Shown here piece after piece: positions 32,701-44,020 of a stretch of DNA of 64,000 bases. The stretch comes from Bacteroidota bacterium (GTDB taxonomy: Bacteria > Bacteroidota > Bacteroidia > AKYH767-A > OLB10): assembly GCA_016699635.1 (NCBI GenBank), contig CP064983.1:2666001-2730000 (forward strand), in the 5' to 3' direction. Position 1 is the stretch's first letter; each line of letters starts with the position of its first letter. Below the pieces are notes generated by a model. That model was not told the DNA's origin. It did no database searches and worked only from the letters and a program-made list of their open reading frames with translations. Both the position numbers and the translations under genes were made by a program.

Positions 32701-33993
32701 ATGACCAACAATAAGTTTCGTTCTGGCAACATTTCCGGGAGAAAGCAGTATGGTAGTATTGGTAACTCCAGAAAGATTGAAGTCGTTCAAAACATTTACT
32801 GTGGCATAGCCAGTTGGTAAAGGATACAGAGGATTGTTTGAAGCATCTAAAAGATCATTTCCTCCCAAAAAAATATTTTTAAGGCCGGCAGAAATATTTA
32901 AATAGCCTGTGGTATAATTTAAGAATCCATTGCCGGAATCAACAAAACGAACATAATTTGGGTTATTGGAAATTTTTGTATTGCCACCTACGGTTAATGT
33001 AAGTGGTGCATTTACTTGTTTGCAAAAAATCAAATTTATTACCTGAGCCCTGAATGAGTAAATCTCCCATAATATTAGCTGTCACACAGCACTTCTGATT
33101 GGGAATGTTGAGTCAAAAACAGCAATAAAATCGTGTCTGGTAATAAAATTACCATTGACAGTCAGATTCAGGGTTCCTAAAGACATATTCATGATAATAG
33201 TTGGCTGGTTTACTAAAACACTACTATCAGTAAAATTCCCCATTGTTAAAGTAAGGTTTCTATTATTACCTTCTTGGAAAATAATTGCAGAATTACCTCT
33301 GAGTGTAACATCATTCAATGTTAATACTGTTGTTGCACCGCTACCATCATCCATTCTTAAAACTCCATCAGTTACTAAGAGGCTGCCTTTAATTCTGTTA
33401 GGTGAAAACTGCCCGCGTTGTTCCCATGTTGTACCGGTAACAGAAGTAACTAAGTTTCCAATATCACTTGTTACACGAGTAGGGCCAGCCAATGGCAAGG
33501 CAGTACTTGCCCATTTGCGAATTATTAAAGTGCTTGTAGGGCTGAAATTTTCTACACCATTTTCAAAAACGTTTTCATCAACTGCGATATTAATTTTTGG
33601 GTTATGATCATAAACCGCACCATTTCCTAAAACAAAATTTCCGGGTACAGTCATATTAATTCTACCGTTGTTAATCAATGTTCCACTCACAACTAAGTCA
33701 CCGGCAAATACTAATTGTGCAACAGCATTATTCGCAATAGTCAAATTACCACCAGAGTTAATAGTCACTGATCCTAATACATCTGTATTGAATCCATTTA
33801 TAGTTACAGTAGTTCCTGTATTGATAACAACTGTATCACCTGTTGTTGGATATAATCCTGCTTGATTCCATATCAATGTGTTAAAATTTCCGGAGGCCAC
33901 AGATTGAAATATCAATGCTTCAGAACGGTAAGAACTGAGAACAAAGATTAAAGTGACCATAAAAAAGGAAATGATTTTTTGGAAATCTTTCAT
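29752..33993 (-). CDS. Giant T9SS-secreted repeat protein (two frameshifts)
   Basis: About 1,413 residues when joined. A signal peptide (FFMVTLIFVLSSYRSEA) is followed by a region typical of Bacteroidota surface proteins (ASGNFNTLIWNQAGLYPTTG). About 40 short repeats of the form GNFN/GDFN followed by small hydrophobic strands come next, for example FTVDGTLNQSGGFFKGTHAT; this should fold as a long right-handed beta-helix or beta-solenoid. The C-terminus has the LLSFYANCVKNHHQIKWTTA domain common before sorting tails, then SLSTGVNSVRLPINLAKGLY and GRKFLVN, a type A sorting tail. Frame breaks at 33082-33095 and in a T-run at 33028 can each be repaired by one base. Likely exported by T9SS; adhesin or polysaccharide-binding roles are guesses. 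Confidence 0.83.
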
Positions 33994-34377
33994 GTTTTTA
34001 TTGATTTAATAGTTTTGGATGACATCTAATGAGATGCCTCTGTAAGTTTAATCGGTAAATTTACTAAAAGGTTAAGAGGAAAAGCAATTTTCTTACCACT
34101 TTTTTTTCACGAATCATATCTACATCAAGAAGTTGGTAATATGGGAACTGCGCTCCGATAAGAATTTTTAATAAATTAATTAATTTTCATGAATTAAAAC
34201 TTTAATAAAAATATATTAAACAATTGACAATTAATATAATATAGTAATATTTAATTATGCCGCAAAATCGGTTGAAATGGTATTCATTTTCATTTATTTA
34301 TACATAATTGTTATGAAAAAATGTAAAAAAAATATTAACATGAAAGAAGTCGTAAGATCATTTACAAGTAAAACAGC
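33994..34377. other. Intergenic region, no gene seen
   Basis: 384 AT-rich bases between the giant T9SS gene (start at 33993) and the end of tsaB. No open frame with a plausible start and no strong hairpin with a T-run were found. It should contain the promoter of the T9SS gene, but no convincing TTTG / TAnnTTTG pair was seen. Confidence 0.6.
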
Positions 34378-35043
34378 CTATTTCCCGACAAAATCTTTCA
34401 GGTAGAAAGGTTCAAAATAGGCTAGGTTTTCAAAAGTCTGCTGAGTAAATTTTTTAAAAGCAAGTGTCACTAAGCCCATTGCAGACATTTTAAATTCATC
34501 GAAAATGACGCAATTGGAATTGATTTTTATTGAATCGGGAAGTTTTGCTGCACCGTTACCAAAAAAGCAAATCTTGTTTTTTACTAATTTATCATGATGA
34601 AATTGTTCATCAATAATAACTGCATTTTCTTTTTCGATAAAATCGAGTTGTGGGTTTAATAGTGCTGTAAAAACTTCCATTCTTCGTGCGTCAATCATTG
34701 GGCATAATAGCTGACCTTTGCATTGTTTGTTTGCAATGTTTGCCATTGACTGTAAAGTAGCAACAGAAATAAGTGGTATTTTTAATGCAAAACAAAGTCC
34801 TTTGGCTGTGGCTACGCCAATGCGCAAACCGGTATAAGACCCGGGGCCGCAACTGACAACAACAGCATCAATGTTTTTATAAGTCAGTCGGTTTCTTTTT
34901 AACAATTCATCAATGAAAACAGCAAGTAAAGATGCATGCGATTTGCTGTTATGCGTTTCTTCACAATCTATGATTGTTTCATTGTCGGAAATACAAACAG
35001 AACAAGTGTCAGTAGAAGTTTCTAAATGGAGTAGAAGAGCCAC
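34378..35043 (-). CDS. tsaB: tRNA threonylcarbamoyladenosine biosynthesis protein TsaB
   Basis: 221 residues of the ASKHA fold. TsaB is the partner and activator of TsaD in making t6A at position 37 of ANN-decoding tRNAs. LLHLETSTDTCSVCI is the N-terminal phosphate loop. The VVVSCGPGSYTGLRIGVATAKGLCFA segment (residues about 61-86) is the family hallmark, and MIDARRMEVFTALL follows. Intact. It starts 5 bases after the adaptor gene stop on the same strand and is probably co-transcribed with the efflux pair. Confidence 0.94.
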   Translation of the reverse strand: MALLLHLETSTDTCSVCISDNETIIDCEETHNSKSHASLLAVFIDELLKRNRLTYKNIDAVVVSCGPGSYTGLRIGVATAKGLCFALKIPLISVATLQSMANIANKQCKGQLLCPMIDARRMEVFTALLNPQLDFIEKENAVIIDEQFHHDKLVKNKICFFGNGAAKLPDSIKINSNCVIFDEFKMSAMGLVTLAFKKFTQQTFENLAYFEPFYLKDFVGK

Positions 35044-35048
35044 TAAAA

Positions 35049-36426
35049 TTATTTTTGTTCTTCTTTAAAAAGCTGATTTTGTGGAACAACTTTAATTTTA
35101 TCACCATCAACTAATTTTTTTGATACAGCCTGATAGGGGTCGGTAATTACTTCGTCACCAACTTTTATTCCTTCTAGAATTTCAATAAAATTATTGTCCT
35201 GAATACCTGTTTTTACAACATGCATTTTTGCAATGCCATTGTCATTTACAAAGACTATTTCTTTAACAGGTGTATCATTTGTGTTACTGCTTACAACTAC
35301 TTTGTCATCAGGTGGAGTATCGTCATTTTTTCTGACAACAGCTTTGTCAGATGTTCTGATGGTGGTATCACGTGTTGTAACTGCCTTGATTGGAACAGAA
35401 ACAACATTACTTACTTTTTTAGTTTGAATTTCAACTGTTGCTGACATGCCAGGTCTAAATGGAGAATATTCCGGATGGTCAGAAGGAATCAAGTCAGAAT
35501 AAGATTCACGCAAGATTCTGATTTTAACTGCAAAGTTTGTGACTTGCTCTGTTGATGTCAATGACTCATTTGGTGAATTGGCAATCTCTGTTACAATGCC
35601 TTTGAATTTTCGTGGGCTATAGGCGTCAATTTCAACTAATGTAGTATCATTTAAATGTATTCTAATGATATCGTTTTCTCCTACATCGGCTTTTACTTCC
35701 ATTTCCTGCAAGTTAGAAATTCTTAGAATTTCTGTGCCATCAGTAAAGCTTGTTCCGGCAATACGCTCACCTTTTTTCTTGCTTATTTTAGAAATGGTGC
35801 CATTTACCGGTGCAAAAATTTCAGTCTTGTTTAAATTTTCTTTTGGCTTCGCGTACAGTTGCACTTCCACTGTTGATGTTATATTGCGCTCCTGAAACGC
35901 CTTGTTTGGATGCATCTACTTCTGCTTTTGCAACTTCATAGGCGGATTTTATAGCTTCGAAATCGGATGCGCTTATGACTTTTTCTTCAAAAAGTTTTTT
36001 ATTTCTTGTGTAGGCAATTTCAGCTTTTACCAACTGACTTTCTGCTTGTGATAGTCGTGACTTGCTGCTTTCATAATTTGCTTTTGTAGAATTCAGCCCG
36101 GCAACAGCTCTGTCTAAAGATGATATGTATATTTCAGGATTGATTTTGCATAACAACTGACCTTTCTTTACTACATCACCTTCTTTAACAAGCATCTCAA
36201 CAATCTCGCCTGAAACATCAGAGCTTATTTTTACTTCTACTTCAGGCTGTACTTTTCCACTTGCAGATACAGACTCTGTGATGGTTTGTAATGATGCCTT
36301 TTCAGTGCTTACATTGGTGACATTTTCTTCGCCAAGCCATCCCGCTTTTTTGGCAATTACCAAAGCCACAATAACGACTCCGGCAATGATGATAATATTT
36401 CTTAATGTATTATTTTTCTTACTCAT
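35049..36426 (-). CDS. Efflux periplasmic adaptor subunit (MacA/HlyD type), one frameshift
   Basis: About 455 residues. An N-terminal membrane anchor (NIIIIAGVVIVALVIAKKAG) is followed by the lipoyl-like half SASGKVQPEVEVKISSDVSG, a coiled-coil hairpin (about residues 95-180), and the second lipoyl half EIFAPVNGTISKISKKKGER. The beta-barrel domain and a C-terminal domain with NVVSVPIKAVTTRDT follow. The two frames meet at about 35830 near a run of As (REAK / ENLNKTEIF). It bridges an inner-membrane pump and TolC. The TolC-like gene is immediately upstream, but no ABC or RND pump gene is next to it. It resembles MacA more than RND adaptors. Confidence 0.86.
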
Positions 36427-36435
36427 ACAATTTAC

Positions 36436-37855
36436 TTAAAATGACAATGGTTTTCCCAGATAATAGTCAAGTACTTTTATTTTTAAAATCAAATCGAATT
36501 TTGATTGAATCAAATCTGATTGTGATTTGGTGTAATTATTTCTGGCATTTACGTAGTCAATAGAATTTAATAGACCAGCATTGTACTTTTTTTCTGTATA
36601 TAAAAATGCTTTTTCCTGTGCTGTAACACTTTTGTTTGCGGCAGCATATTTGTTGAGTGCAGCCAATGCATCGGCATGAGCCTGCTGAACATTTTTAAAC
36701 ACAGTGTTTTTAGTTTGCAAGGCATTGAGGCGTGCATTTTCAAAACTCAATTTTGATCTTTTAATGCTGCTGTTTGTTGCCCATCCATTAAATAAGGGGA
36801 TGGACAAGTTGAATCCGATAGCTTTTTCCGAAATTATTGTTCAGCTGATCTTTAACAGGAGTATCAATATATTTATAATTGAAAACAGGTTGCAGCACTT
36901 GCTCTCCTGATGATGTAACCGCGCCTGACGGTACATATCCTGAAAAAACAGGATTGCCATCGAGAGATGTTGCCTGATTGGAATAATTGGTAGATAAAGA
37001 GCCAAATGCAGATAACCTTGGATAACGAGCAGCACGTGCAATACCTAAAGATTCTTTTGCACTTTTTAATCTAAGTTCAGAAGCTTTGACCTCCGGCAGA
37101 TTTTTTAAAGCTTCATTGTAAACAGATTCTGATGATAATGAAAGCGATTCCTGAGATGGGATTTCCAGTGCAGGAGTTTCTATTGCAATGTCATTCGCAC
37201 CTTCAAGTTGCATTAATTGAATTAGCGTGAGTTTTGATGAGGTGAGCAGATTTTCCGCAGAAGCTTTATTGAATTCTTCAGTTGCAAGAAGTGCATCGGC
37301 ATCAAGCAATGAGCCTTCAGCTAACAAATCATTGTCAACTAAAATTTTTGCTCTGTTACGCTCTTTAGTAACTGCTTCTATTCTGTCGTTAGTTGCTTTT
37401 AATTGCTCATTACTGTAAAGTATCTGAAGATAGGCTGCTGCAACCGATAATGCAATATCATTCTGCACTTTTCGTACATCCAGTTTACTTACATCAAAAT
37501 CAATGGAACTTTTACGTAAATTATGTTGCAATTCCAGTCCTTGAAATATTGGAAGATTTCCATTTAAAGATGCACCACCTGACTGAAAAGTTTGATCAAC
37601 ATATTGATAACTTGTAGGGTCAAGGCTTCTTCCGTAGTTGTAATTTAAAGAAGAACTGGCATTTATACTGGGAAAAAGGCTGCCGACACTTTGCTGATAA
37701 GTAGCTGCTGCAATTTTTGAAGCAATGATTGATTGCTGCACACTAATATTATTGTTCAATGCATAGTCAATACAGTCTTTAAGCGACCAGATTTTCTGAG
37801 CGTTAGCCTCACTGAAAAATAATATAAATAAAAAAATAGATTTAAAAGGTTTCAT
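36436..37855 (-). CDS. TolC-family outer-membrane efflux protein (one frameshift)
   Basis: About 472 residues. Signal peptide KPFKSIFLFILFFSEANAQK, then WSLKDCIDYALNNNISVQQS, the typical TolC opening. Two internal repeats with FPSINASSSLNYNYG and PLFNGWATNSSIKRSKLSFE are the strand-helix halves. The frames meet near 36800, where GKSYRIQLVHPL should read GKAIGFNLSIPLFNGW. It forms the outer-membrane duct for the adaptor encoded 9 bases downstream. Divergent from ffh. Confidence 0.88.
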
Positions 37856-38067
37856 GTTATTCCGGTAACTGCGTTGCGAAATTAAGAATTGTTTGATTGA
37901 GAGAGCTTCAAAGCTATATTAATTAATGGAAATCTATATCCATTAACAAACTTTAACAGTTAGAAATTGTGTTGTCCTGAGAAAAATTCACATCAATTTT
38001 TCAGACTGATTTTATATTCATAAAAAACGGTTAAACTTTCTTATTTTCGCACACTATTTTATTAATC

Positions 38068-39398
38068 ATGTTCGAGAATTTAAGTGATAAGTTAGAAAAG
38101 GCGTTTAAGAACCTAAAAGGTCAGGGAAAGATAACCGAAATTAACGTTGCCGAAACTCTAAAAGAGGTTAGAAGGGCATTATTAGATGCTGACGTAAATT
38201 ATAAAGTAGCCAAACAATTTACCGATACGATTAAAGAGAAGGCATTAGGTCAAAATGTACTAACGGCAGTATCTCCCGGTCAGTTGTTGGTTAAGATTGC
38301 ACATGATGAACTGGCTACATTGATGGGTGGTCAGATGACAGATATTCAACTTAAAGGAAATCCATCAGTCATTCTAATGTCAGGGTTGCAAGGTTCGGGT
38401 AAAACAACATTATCCGGAAAACTTGCTAATTTTTTAAAGACTAAAAAAGGAAAGACACCTTTGTTGGTTGCATGCGATGTTTACAGACCTGCAGCTATAG
38501 ATCAGCTTAAAGTTTTGGGTGAACAGATAGGTGTAGAAGTTTATTCTGAAGTAGAAAATAAAAATCCTGTAGAAATTGCGCGTCATGCAATAAAGCAAGC
38601 CAAGCAGAATGGTAACAATGTAGTTGTTGTTGATACCGCAGGTCGTTTAGCTATTGACGAGCAGATGATGAATGAGATTGCAGCATTGAAAAATGCAATC
38701 GAACCTGATGAAATCTTGTTTGTGGTTGACAGTATGACCGGTCAGGATGCAGTGAATACAGCAAAAGCATTTAATGACCGATTGAATTTTGACGGAGTGG
38801 TTTTGACTAAACTTGATGGTGACACAAGAGGTGGTGCTGCATTGTCTATTCGTTCAGTAGTAAATAAGCCCATAAAGTTTGTCGGTACCGGTGAGAAGAT
38901 GGATGCGTTGGATGTTTTCCATCCTGAGCGTATGGCCGACCGTATTTTAGGTATGGGCGACATTGTGACATTGGTTGAAAAAGCACAGGAACAATTTGAT
39001 GAGAAGCAAGCAGCCGAGCTGCAAAAGAAGTTTGCCAAGAATCAATTTAATTTTAATGATTTCCTTTCGCAATTGCAGCAGATTAAAAAAATGGGAAACA
39101 TTAAAGACCTTGTTTCAATGATACCGGAGTTGGTAAGGCAGTTAAAGACATGGACATTGACAACAATGCTTTTAAAAGCATTGAAGCAATCATTCAGTCA
39201 ATGACACCGGCAGAACGTGCCAATCCTGATCTGATTAATGGTAACAGAAAGAAAAGAATTGCAGCCGGTAGCGGCACAGGTATTCCTGAAGTAAATAAAT
39301 TGATTAAACAGTTTGAGGATATGCGCAAGATGATGAAGATGATGACGACAGGTAATATGAAAAACATGATGCGCAATATGCCCGGAATGAGAAGATAA
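38068..39398 (+). CDS. ffh: Signal recognition particle protein Ffh (one frameshift)
   Basis: The SRP GTPase binds 4.5S RNA and targets nascent membrane proteins to the translocon. The N domain is residues 1-90. The G domain has GLQGSGKTT (106-114), DVYRPAAIDQL, VVDTAGRLAIDEQMMNE and TKLDGDTRGGAA. The M domain ends in MRKMMKMMTTGNMKNMMRNM, the methionine-rich signal-peptide groove. The frame breaks at 39126: CCGGAGTT should be CCGGGAGTT, giving PGVGKAVKDMDIDNNAFKSI. Loss of one G from GGG in an essential gene points to a sequencing error. About 443 residues; folD follows. Confidence 0.95.
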
Positions 39399-39428
39399 GT
39401 TATCGCATTAGGACAATATTTTTAGGGC

Positions 39429-40307
39429 ATGACAATAATTGATGGAAAGCAAACAGCAGAAGAATATAAATCTATTCTAAAGCAGGAAGTAAAAGCACTT
39501 GTTGCAACCGGCAAGCGTCCTCCGGGGTTAGCTATATTACTCATTGGTAATAATGGAGCAAGCGAAACTTATGTTGCTAATAAATTAAAGACTTGTCATG
39601 ATGTTGGATTTAATGCATCGCTTTTTCGTTTTGAAAATACGGTGAGTGAAAACGAAATATTGAACTGTATAAATGAACTCAATTTTAATTCAAGCATTGA
39701 TGGTGTCATTGTGCAATCACCGTTTCCAAATCATATTTCACCACAGAAAATAAATGAAGCTATTCATCCTGCAAAAGATGTTGATGGATTTCATCCGATG
39801 AATGCAGGGAGGCTGCAACAGAACAAACCATGTTACATTGCAGCAACACCTAAAGGCATTATGCAGTTGATTGAAAATATAAAATTGAAACACAGGGAAG
39901 CATTGCGTGGTAGTTGGGCGAAGTAATATTGTTGGAATGCCAATGAGTATTTTGTTGAGTCGAAACAGTAAGCCCGGAAATTGTACAGTAACAATTTGTC
40001 ATAGCAAGACTGTAGATCTTGCAGCATATACAAAACGTGCTGATATTTTAATTGCAGCAATTGGTTCGCCTGAATTGATAACAGCAGATATGGTGAAAGA
40101 AGGTGCAGTAGTGATTGATGTAGGTATTACACGTGTAGCAGACAAAGCAACAAAAAGCGGGTACAGACTTAAAGGAGATATTAAGTATGATGAAGTAGCC
40201 CCTAAGTGTAGTTTTATCACACCGGTTCCGGGGGTGTTGATCCGATGACCATTATCGGATTATTGCAGAATACCTTACTTGCGGTAAAAAATGCCATATA
40301 TAATTAA
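39429..40307 (+). CDS. folD: Bifunctional methylene-THF dehydrogenase/cyclohydrolase FolD (two frameshifts)
   Basis: FolD interconverts 5,10-methylene- and 10-formyl-tetrahydrofolate. Signatures: ASETYVANKLKTCHDVGF (with the catalytic lysine in YVANK), QSPFPNHISPQKINEAIHPA, KDVDGFHP and VVVGRSNIVGMP for NADP. The frame shifts near 39905 (GKHC-VVVGRSN) and again at the GGGGG tract (40230): six Gs give TPVPGGVDPMTIIGLL and the normal C-terminus, ending with TAA at 40305. About 292 residues, the usual length. Essential in most bacteria, so both breaks are likely read errors. Located between ffh and argS. Confidence 0.94.
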
Positions 40308-40318
40308 TCTATTTTGAA

Positions 40319-42118
40319 ATGATTTTTGAAAAGTAATTAGCGATCATAACAAATGAAGCATTAAAAGTGCTTTTGAATTTTGAGTCGGATGAAAGTCTGT
40401 TGACTGACACGCAACCTCGTAAGGAGTTTGATGGAGATTATACTATAGTTGTTTTTCCTTTTGTCCGTCAGTCGAAAAAATCGCCTGAAGAAACAGGAAG
40501 ATTAATTGGAGAGTATTTAATCAAACATGCATCTTTTATTAGCAATTACAATGTCATAAAAGGATTTTTGAATATTACGGTAAGTGATGAGCAGTGGCTT
40601 AAAAGAATTGCAGTTGCATTTGCAGATTCCGAATATGGTTTTACTAAAGCAGATAAATCTAAGCCTGTTATTGTTGAGTATGCATCGCCAAACACAAACA
40701 AGCCCATACACCTTGGACATTTGCGAAATATCCTTTTAGGTTATTCAGTTTCATTGCTACTGAAAGCAACCGGACGAAATGTTAAACGAGTTAGCATCAT
40801 CAACGACAGAGGTGTGCATATATGCAAATCAATGCTTGCATGGAAAAAATTTGGTAATGATGAAACACCTCAATCATCAGGAATGAAAGGTGATCATCTT
40901 GTAGGAAAATATTATGTGGAGTTTGACAAGCAATATAAACAGCAGGTTTCAGAAATGATTTCTGCAGGTATTGAAAAAGATAAAGCAGAAAAGAACGCAC
41001 CCTTAATGCAGGAAGTAAGGCAGATGCTGATAGAGTGGGAGCAAGGCAATGAAGAAGTGACTGCATTATGGAAGAAGATGAATGGTTGGGTGTATGAAGG
41101 TTTTGATGTTACCTATAACAGATTAGGTGTAGATTTTGACAAGACATATTATGAATCGGAAACCTATCTGCTGGGAAAGAAAATAGTTGAAGAAGGACTG
41201 TCAAAAGGTGTGTTTTATAAAAAGGCTGACAACAGCGTTTGGGTTGATTTAACGAATGATGGATTAGACGAAAAAATAGTGCAGCGCTCTGATGGAACTT
41301 CGGTTTATATTACGCAGGATTTAGGCACTGCAGTGTTGCGTCATGATGAGTTTGATTTCGATTCTAAAATTTATGTTGTAGGCAATGAACAGGACTACCA
41401 TTTTAAAGTATTGTTTTTAATACTTAAAAAATTAGGGTATGAATGGGCTGAAAAGCTTTATCATTTAAGTTATGCAATGGTTGATTTGCCAAGTGGTAAA
41501 ATGAAATCACGTGAGGGAACTGTTGTTGATGCAGACGATTTGATGGACGAAGTAACTGCTGCTGCCGCTGAAGAAACAAGTAAGTTGGGCAAGGTTGAAG
41601 AGTTTAGCAGTGATGAATTAAAGCAGCTCTATGAAACGCTTGGCTTTGGGGCACTTAAATATTTTATTTTAAAAGTTGATCCTGAAAAAAGAATGTTATT
41701 TAATCCTGCTGAAAGTGTAGAGATACATGGAAACACGGGTCCTTATATTCAGTATGTGCATGCAAGAATTTGTTCTGTTTTGAAGCGGGCTTCACAGATG
41801 GAACAACTGAGCAACTATAAAAATACCGCAATAGAATCACTTGTTAGCATGAATGAGAAGGAGCGTGAACTTGCAATCAATATTCTTCGTTTTAAAGAAA
41901 CAGTTGAAACTGCAGCAGAAAAATTTTCTCCGGCTATTGTTGCAAACTATGTTTATGAGTTAGCAAAAAACTTTAATCAATTCTATCACGATAATTCAAT
42001 TATTTCAGAGGGTGAATTGGAAACAAGCCAGTTCAGACTGTGTTTGGCTGATGCCTGTGCAATGACAATTAAAAAATCATTGAACCTGCTTGGTATTAAG
42101 GCCCCGGAAAGAATGTAA
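40319..42118 (+). CDS. argS: Arginyl-tRNA synthetase (early frame disruption)
   Basis: Class I synthetase charging tRNA-Arg. The class signatures are PIHLGHLRNILLGYS (HIGH) and PSGKMKSREGTVVDADDLMD (KMSKS-like region). The tRNA-binding N-terminal domain runs from ALKVLLNFE, and the C-terminal DALR domain holds YVYELAKNFNQFYHD. The open frame has no ATG until 40367, inside the N-terminal domain. The ATG at 40319 gives MIFEK then a TAA; two compensating one-base changes give MIFEKVISDITNEALKVL, a normal start. About 599 residues. Essential, so the early stop is likely an artefact. Follows folD by 11 bases. Confidence 0.93.
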
Positions 42119-42136
42119 GAGATTGTTTGAGTTGAA

Positions 42137-42823
42137 TTAAATTGCCTTTTTCAACTTAGCAACAGCATCCAGAACAAACTGTACTTGTTCATCACGACTC
42201 ATATAGGTGTTGTCAAGAATGATTGCATCATCAGGCTTTCGCAATGGGCTTTCTTCTCTGTGAGTGTCTTCATAGTCGCGCAACTCAATATTTTTTCTTA
42301 TTTCATCAGGTGTTACTTTTATTCCTTTTTCAATGAGCTCATGATATCGTCTGTAAACACGTACTTCGGGTGATGCAGTCATAAAAATTTTCAAGTCGGC
42401 ATTCGGAAAAACGGTAGTGCCAATATCACGTCCGTCCATTACCAGATTTCCAAGAGTTGACATTTGTTGTTGCATGGCAACTAATTTTTTTCGTACCGAT
42501 TTTATTGCACTCACATAACTAACATTGTCTGAAACATCCATCTGTCTGATTTCTGCTTCAATATTTTTGCCATTGAGATAGATTTCTGATTGTCCGGTTT
42601 GTTCATTTCTGATAAATTCAATTTGAATGTTTTCAAGAATTGAAGAATAATCAGCAATTACATCAGCAGTCTTGCTGAATGGAATATTGTTTTGCAGGAA
42701 ATAATAAGTGACTGCGCGGTACATTGCACCCGAATCAATATAATTCAATTTAAGCCGCTTTGCTATGGCTTTTGCAACCGTACTTTTCCCACAGGAAGAA
42801 TAACCATCAATAGCAATTATCAT
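42137..42823 (-). CDS. cmk: Cytidylate kinase
   Basis: 228 residues, intact. Phosphorylates CMP and dCMP with ATP. The P-loop is GYSSCGKST (7-15). YIDSGAMYRAVTYYFLQ and VMDGRDIGTTVFPNADLKIF are the CMP-kinase signatures, and RDYEDTHREESPLRKPDDAI is the conserved C-terminal loop. It lies 74 bases downstream of porQ on the same strand, a common neighbour pair in Bacteroidota, and is convergent with argS. Confidence 0.95.
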   Translation of the reverse strand: MIIAIDGYSSCGKSTVAKAIAKRLKLNYIDSGAMYRAVTYYFLQNNIPFSKTADVIADYSSILENIQIEFIRNEQTGQSEIYLNGKNIEAEIRQMDVSDNVSYVSAIKSVRKKLVAMQQQMSTLGNLVMDGRDIGTTVFPNADLKIFMTASPEVRVYRRYHELIEKGIKVTPDEIRKNIELRDYEDTHREESPLRKPDDAIILDNTYMSRDEQVQFVLDAVAKLKKAI

Positions 42824-42897
42824 AAAACTTATCCGGAAAACTTTTCAAAAATAATGAAAAGCAATATAACGACAGTGAATATTAACTTTATTTCAGG

Positions 42898-43956
42898 TTA
42901 GCTGTCAGTTGTTTTTGGTTTGCGCTTAAAATCGTTTAGATATGTTGAAATAGAAAGGCTGTTGGTTCCACCAGCAAGATGGTAAAGGCTTCTGCCATAG
43001 CTGAGGTGAAATTTAGATATTTTTAAACCAAGTCCGAATGAAATACCAACCATGGCAGGTCTGCTTTCTACTTTCATTTCATTTCGTCTCTGGAAATTGT
43101 ACGCCATGCGCAAATGAAAATTTTTACTGATAAGAATCTCATTGCTGATGATTAAATGTCGCAATAGTTTATTGCCAAACGATGCTTTTTCCGGCTCTTT
43201 TACTTCACCTGTCAGAGGGTCTGTTTCCTGACTGTTGTTGTCAATGTAGGAAAGATCCCATTTTTCAATATGACGATAGGTTAAAGTAAAACGAAAAGGA
43301 GCTTTGGCTAATTTCTGTGTAATGCCTGCTTCAATTTCAATCGGCAGTGGCTCATTGTTTTTCTCAGTATATGATTTTAATTGACGACCGGCATTTCTGA
43401 TAACAAGTGCAGCACTTGTGAGTTTATCGGGACTGTAATAGTTGACTCCAAGGTCGGCAGCAATTCCAAATGCAGAGTAGGTGTCAATGTGACTGTAAAT
43501 AAATTTCAATGAAGCACCAACAAACAACACACTATCAATTCCAACAGGTCTTGACATAGATATGTTTAATGCATAATCGCCACCTGAAAAAGTTCCTAAG
43601 TCAGTTGCAGTTTCGTCTGTGCGGTCGAACTTCCCATAGCTTACATATTGTATGCCGGCAGAAAGTGTTCCTATATTTTCAATGTGATGTGCATAGGCAG
43701 TGTAACCATATTTTATTCCGGAGAAATATGGATTGTAGTTGAAGGTAATCTGTTTATCCATATCAACATTTAATATGGCAGGATTGTAAAAGGAAGTATT
43801 TAAGTCGTTGTCGCGAATGGAAATGAAATTTCCACCGAGTGCTGCATGACGTGCAGATGATGGCAGGTCAAGAAAACGAAAGATTGCACTTCCGCCTGTC
43901 TGAGCTTTCAAACAAACAGGAAGCAACAGTGCTGCTATCAGAGTTGTTATTCTCAT
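42898..43956 (-). CDS. porQ: Type IX secretion system protein PorQ
   Basis: Outer-membrane protein of the PorV/FadL-like group that works with the T9SS in handling cargo proteins. I choose the ATG at 43956 (RITTLIAALLLPVCLKAQ, a clean signal peptide); a start at 43980 adds eight residues. The conserved FRFLDLPSSARHAALGGNFI and DNDLNTSFYNPAIL near the N-terminus, with many alternating strands (YNPYFSGIKYGYTAYAHH) and RPAMVGISFGLGLKISKFHL near the C-terminus, identify the family. About 352 residues, intact. With three T9SS cargo genes in this window, it shows an active system. Confidence 0.9.
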   Translation of the reverse strand: MRITTLIAALLLPVCLKAQTGGSAIFRFLDLPSSARHAALGGNFISIRDNDLNTSFYNPAILNVDMDKQITFNYNPYFSGIKYGYTAYAHHIENIGTLSAGIQYVSYGKFDRTDETATDLGTFSGGDYALNISMSRPVGIDSVLFVGASLKFIYSHIDTYSAFGIAADLGVNYYSPDKLTSAALVIRNAGRQLKSYTEKNNEPLPIEIEAGITQKLAKAPFRFTLTYRHIEKWDLSYIDNNSQETDPLTGEVKEPEKASFGNKLLRHLIISNEILISKNFHLRMAYNFQRRNEMKVESRPAMVGISFGLGLKISKFHLSYGRSLYHLAGGTNSLSISTYLNDFKRKPKTTDS

Positions 43957-44020
43957 GGAATTTGGTTTATGCACTCTCAAACGCTAATCGCCAAAAAATA
44001 TTTTTATCAAACAAAATAAA

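Noticed and set aside
31481..33607. Long plus-strand frames opposite the giant T9SS gene
   Set aside because: Their valine/leucine/threonine-rich sequence is the mirror of the repeat-rich coding strand; no start signal or family resemblance.
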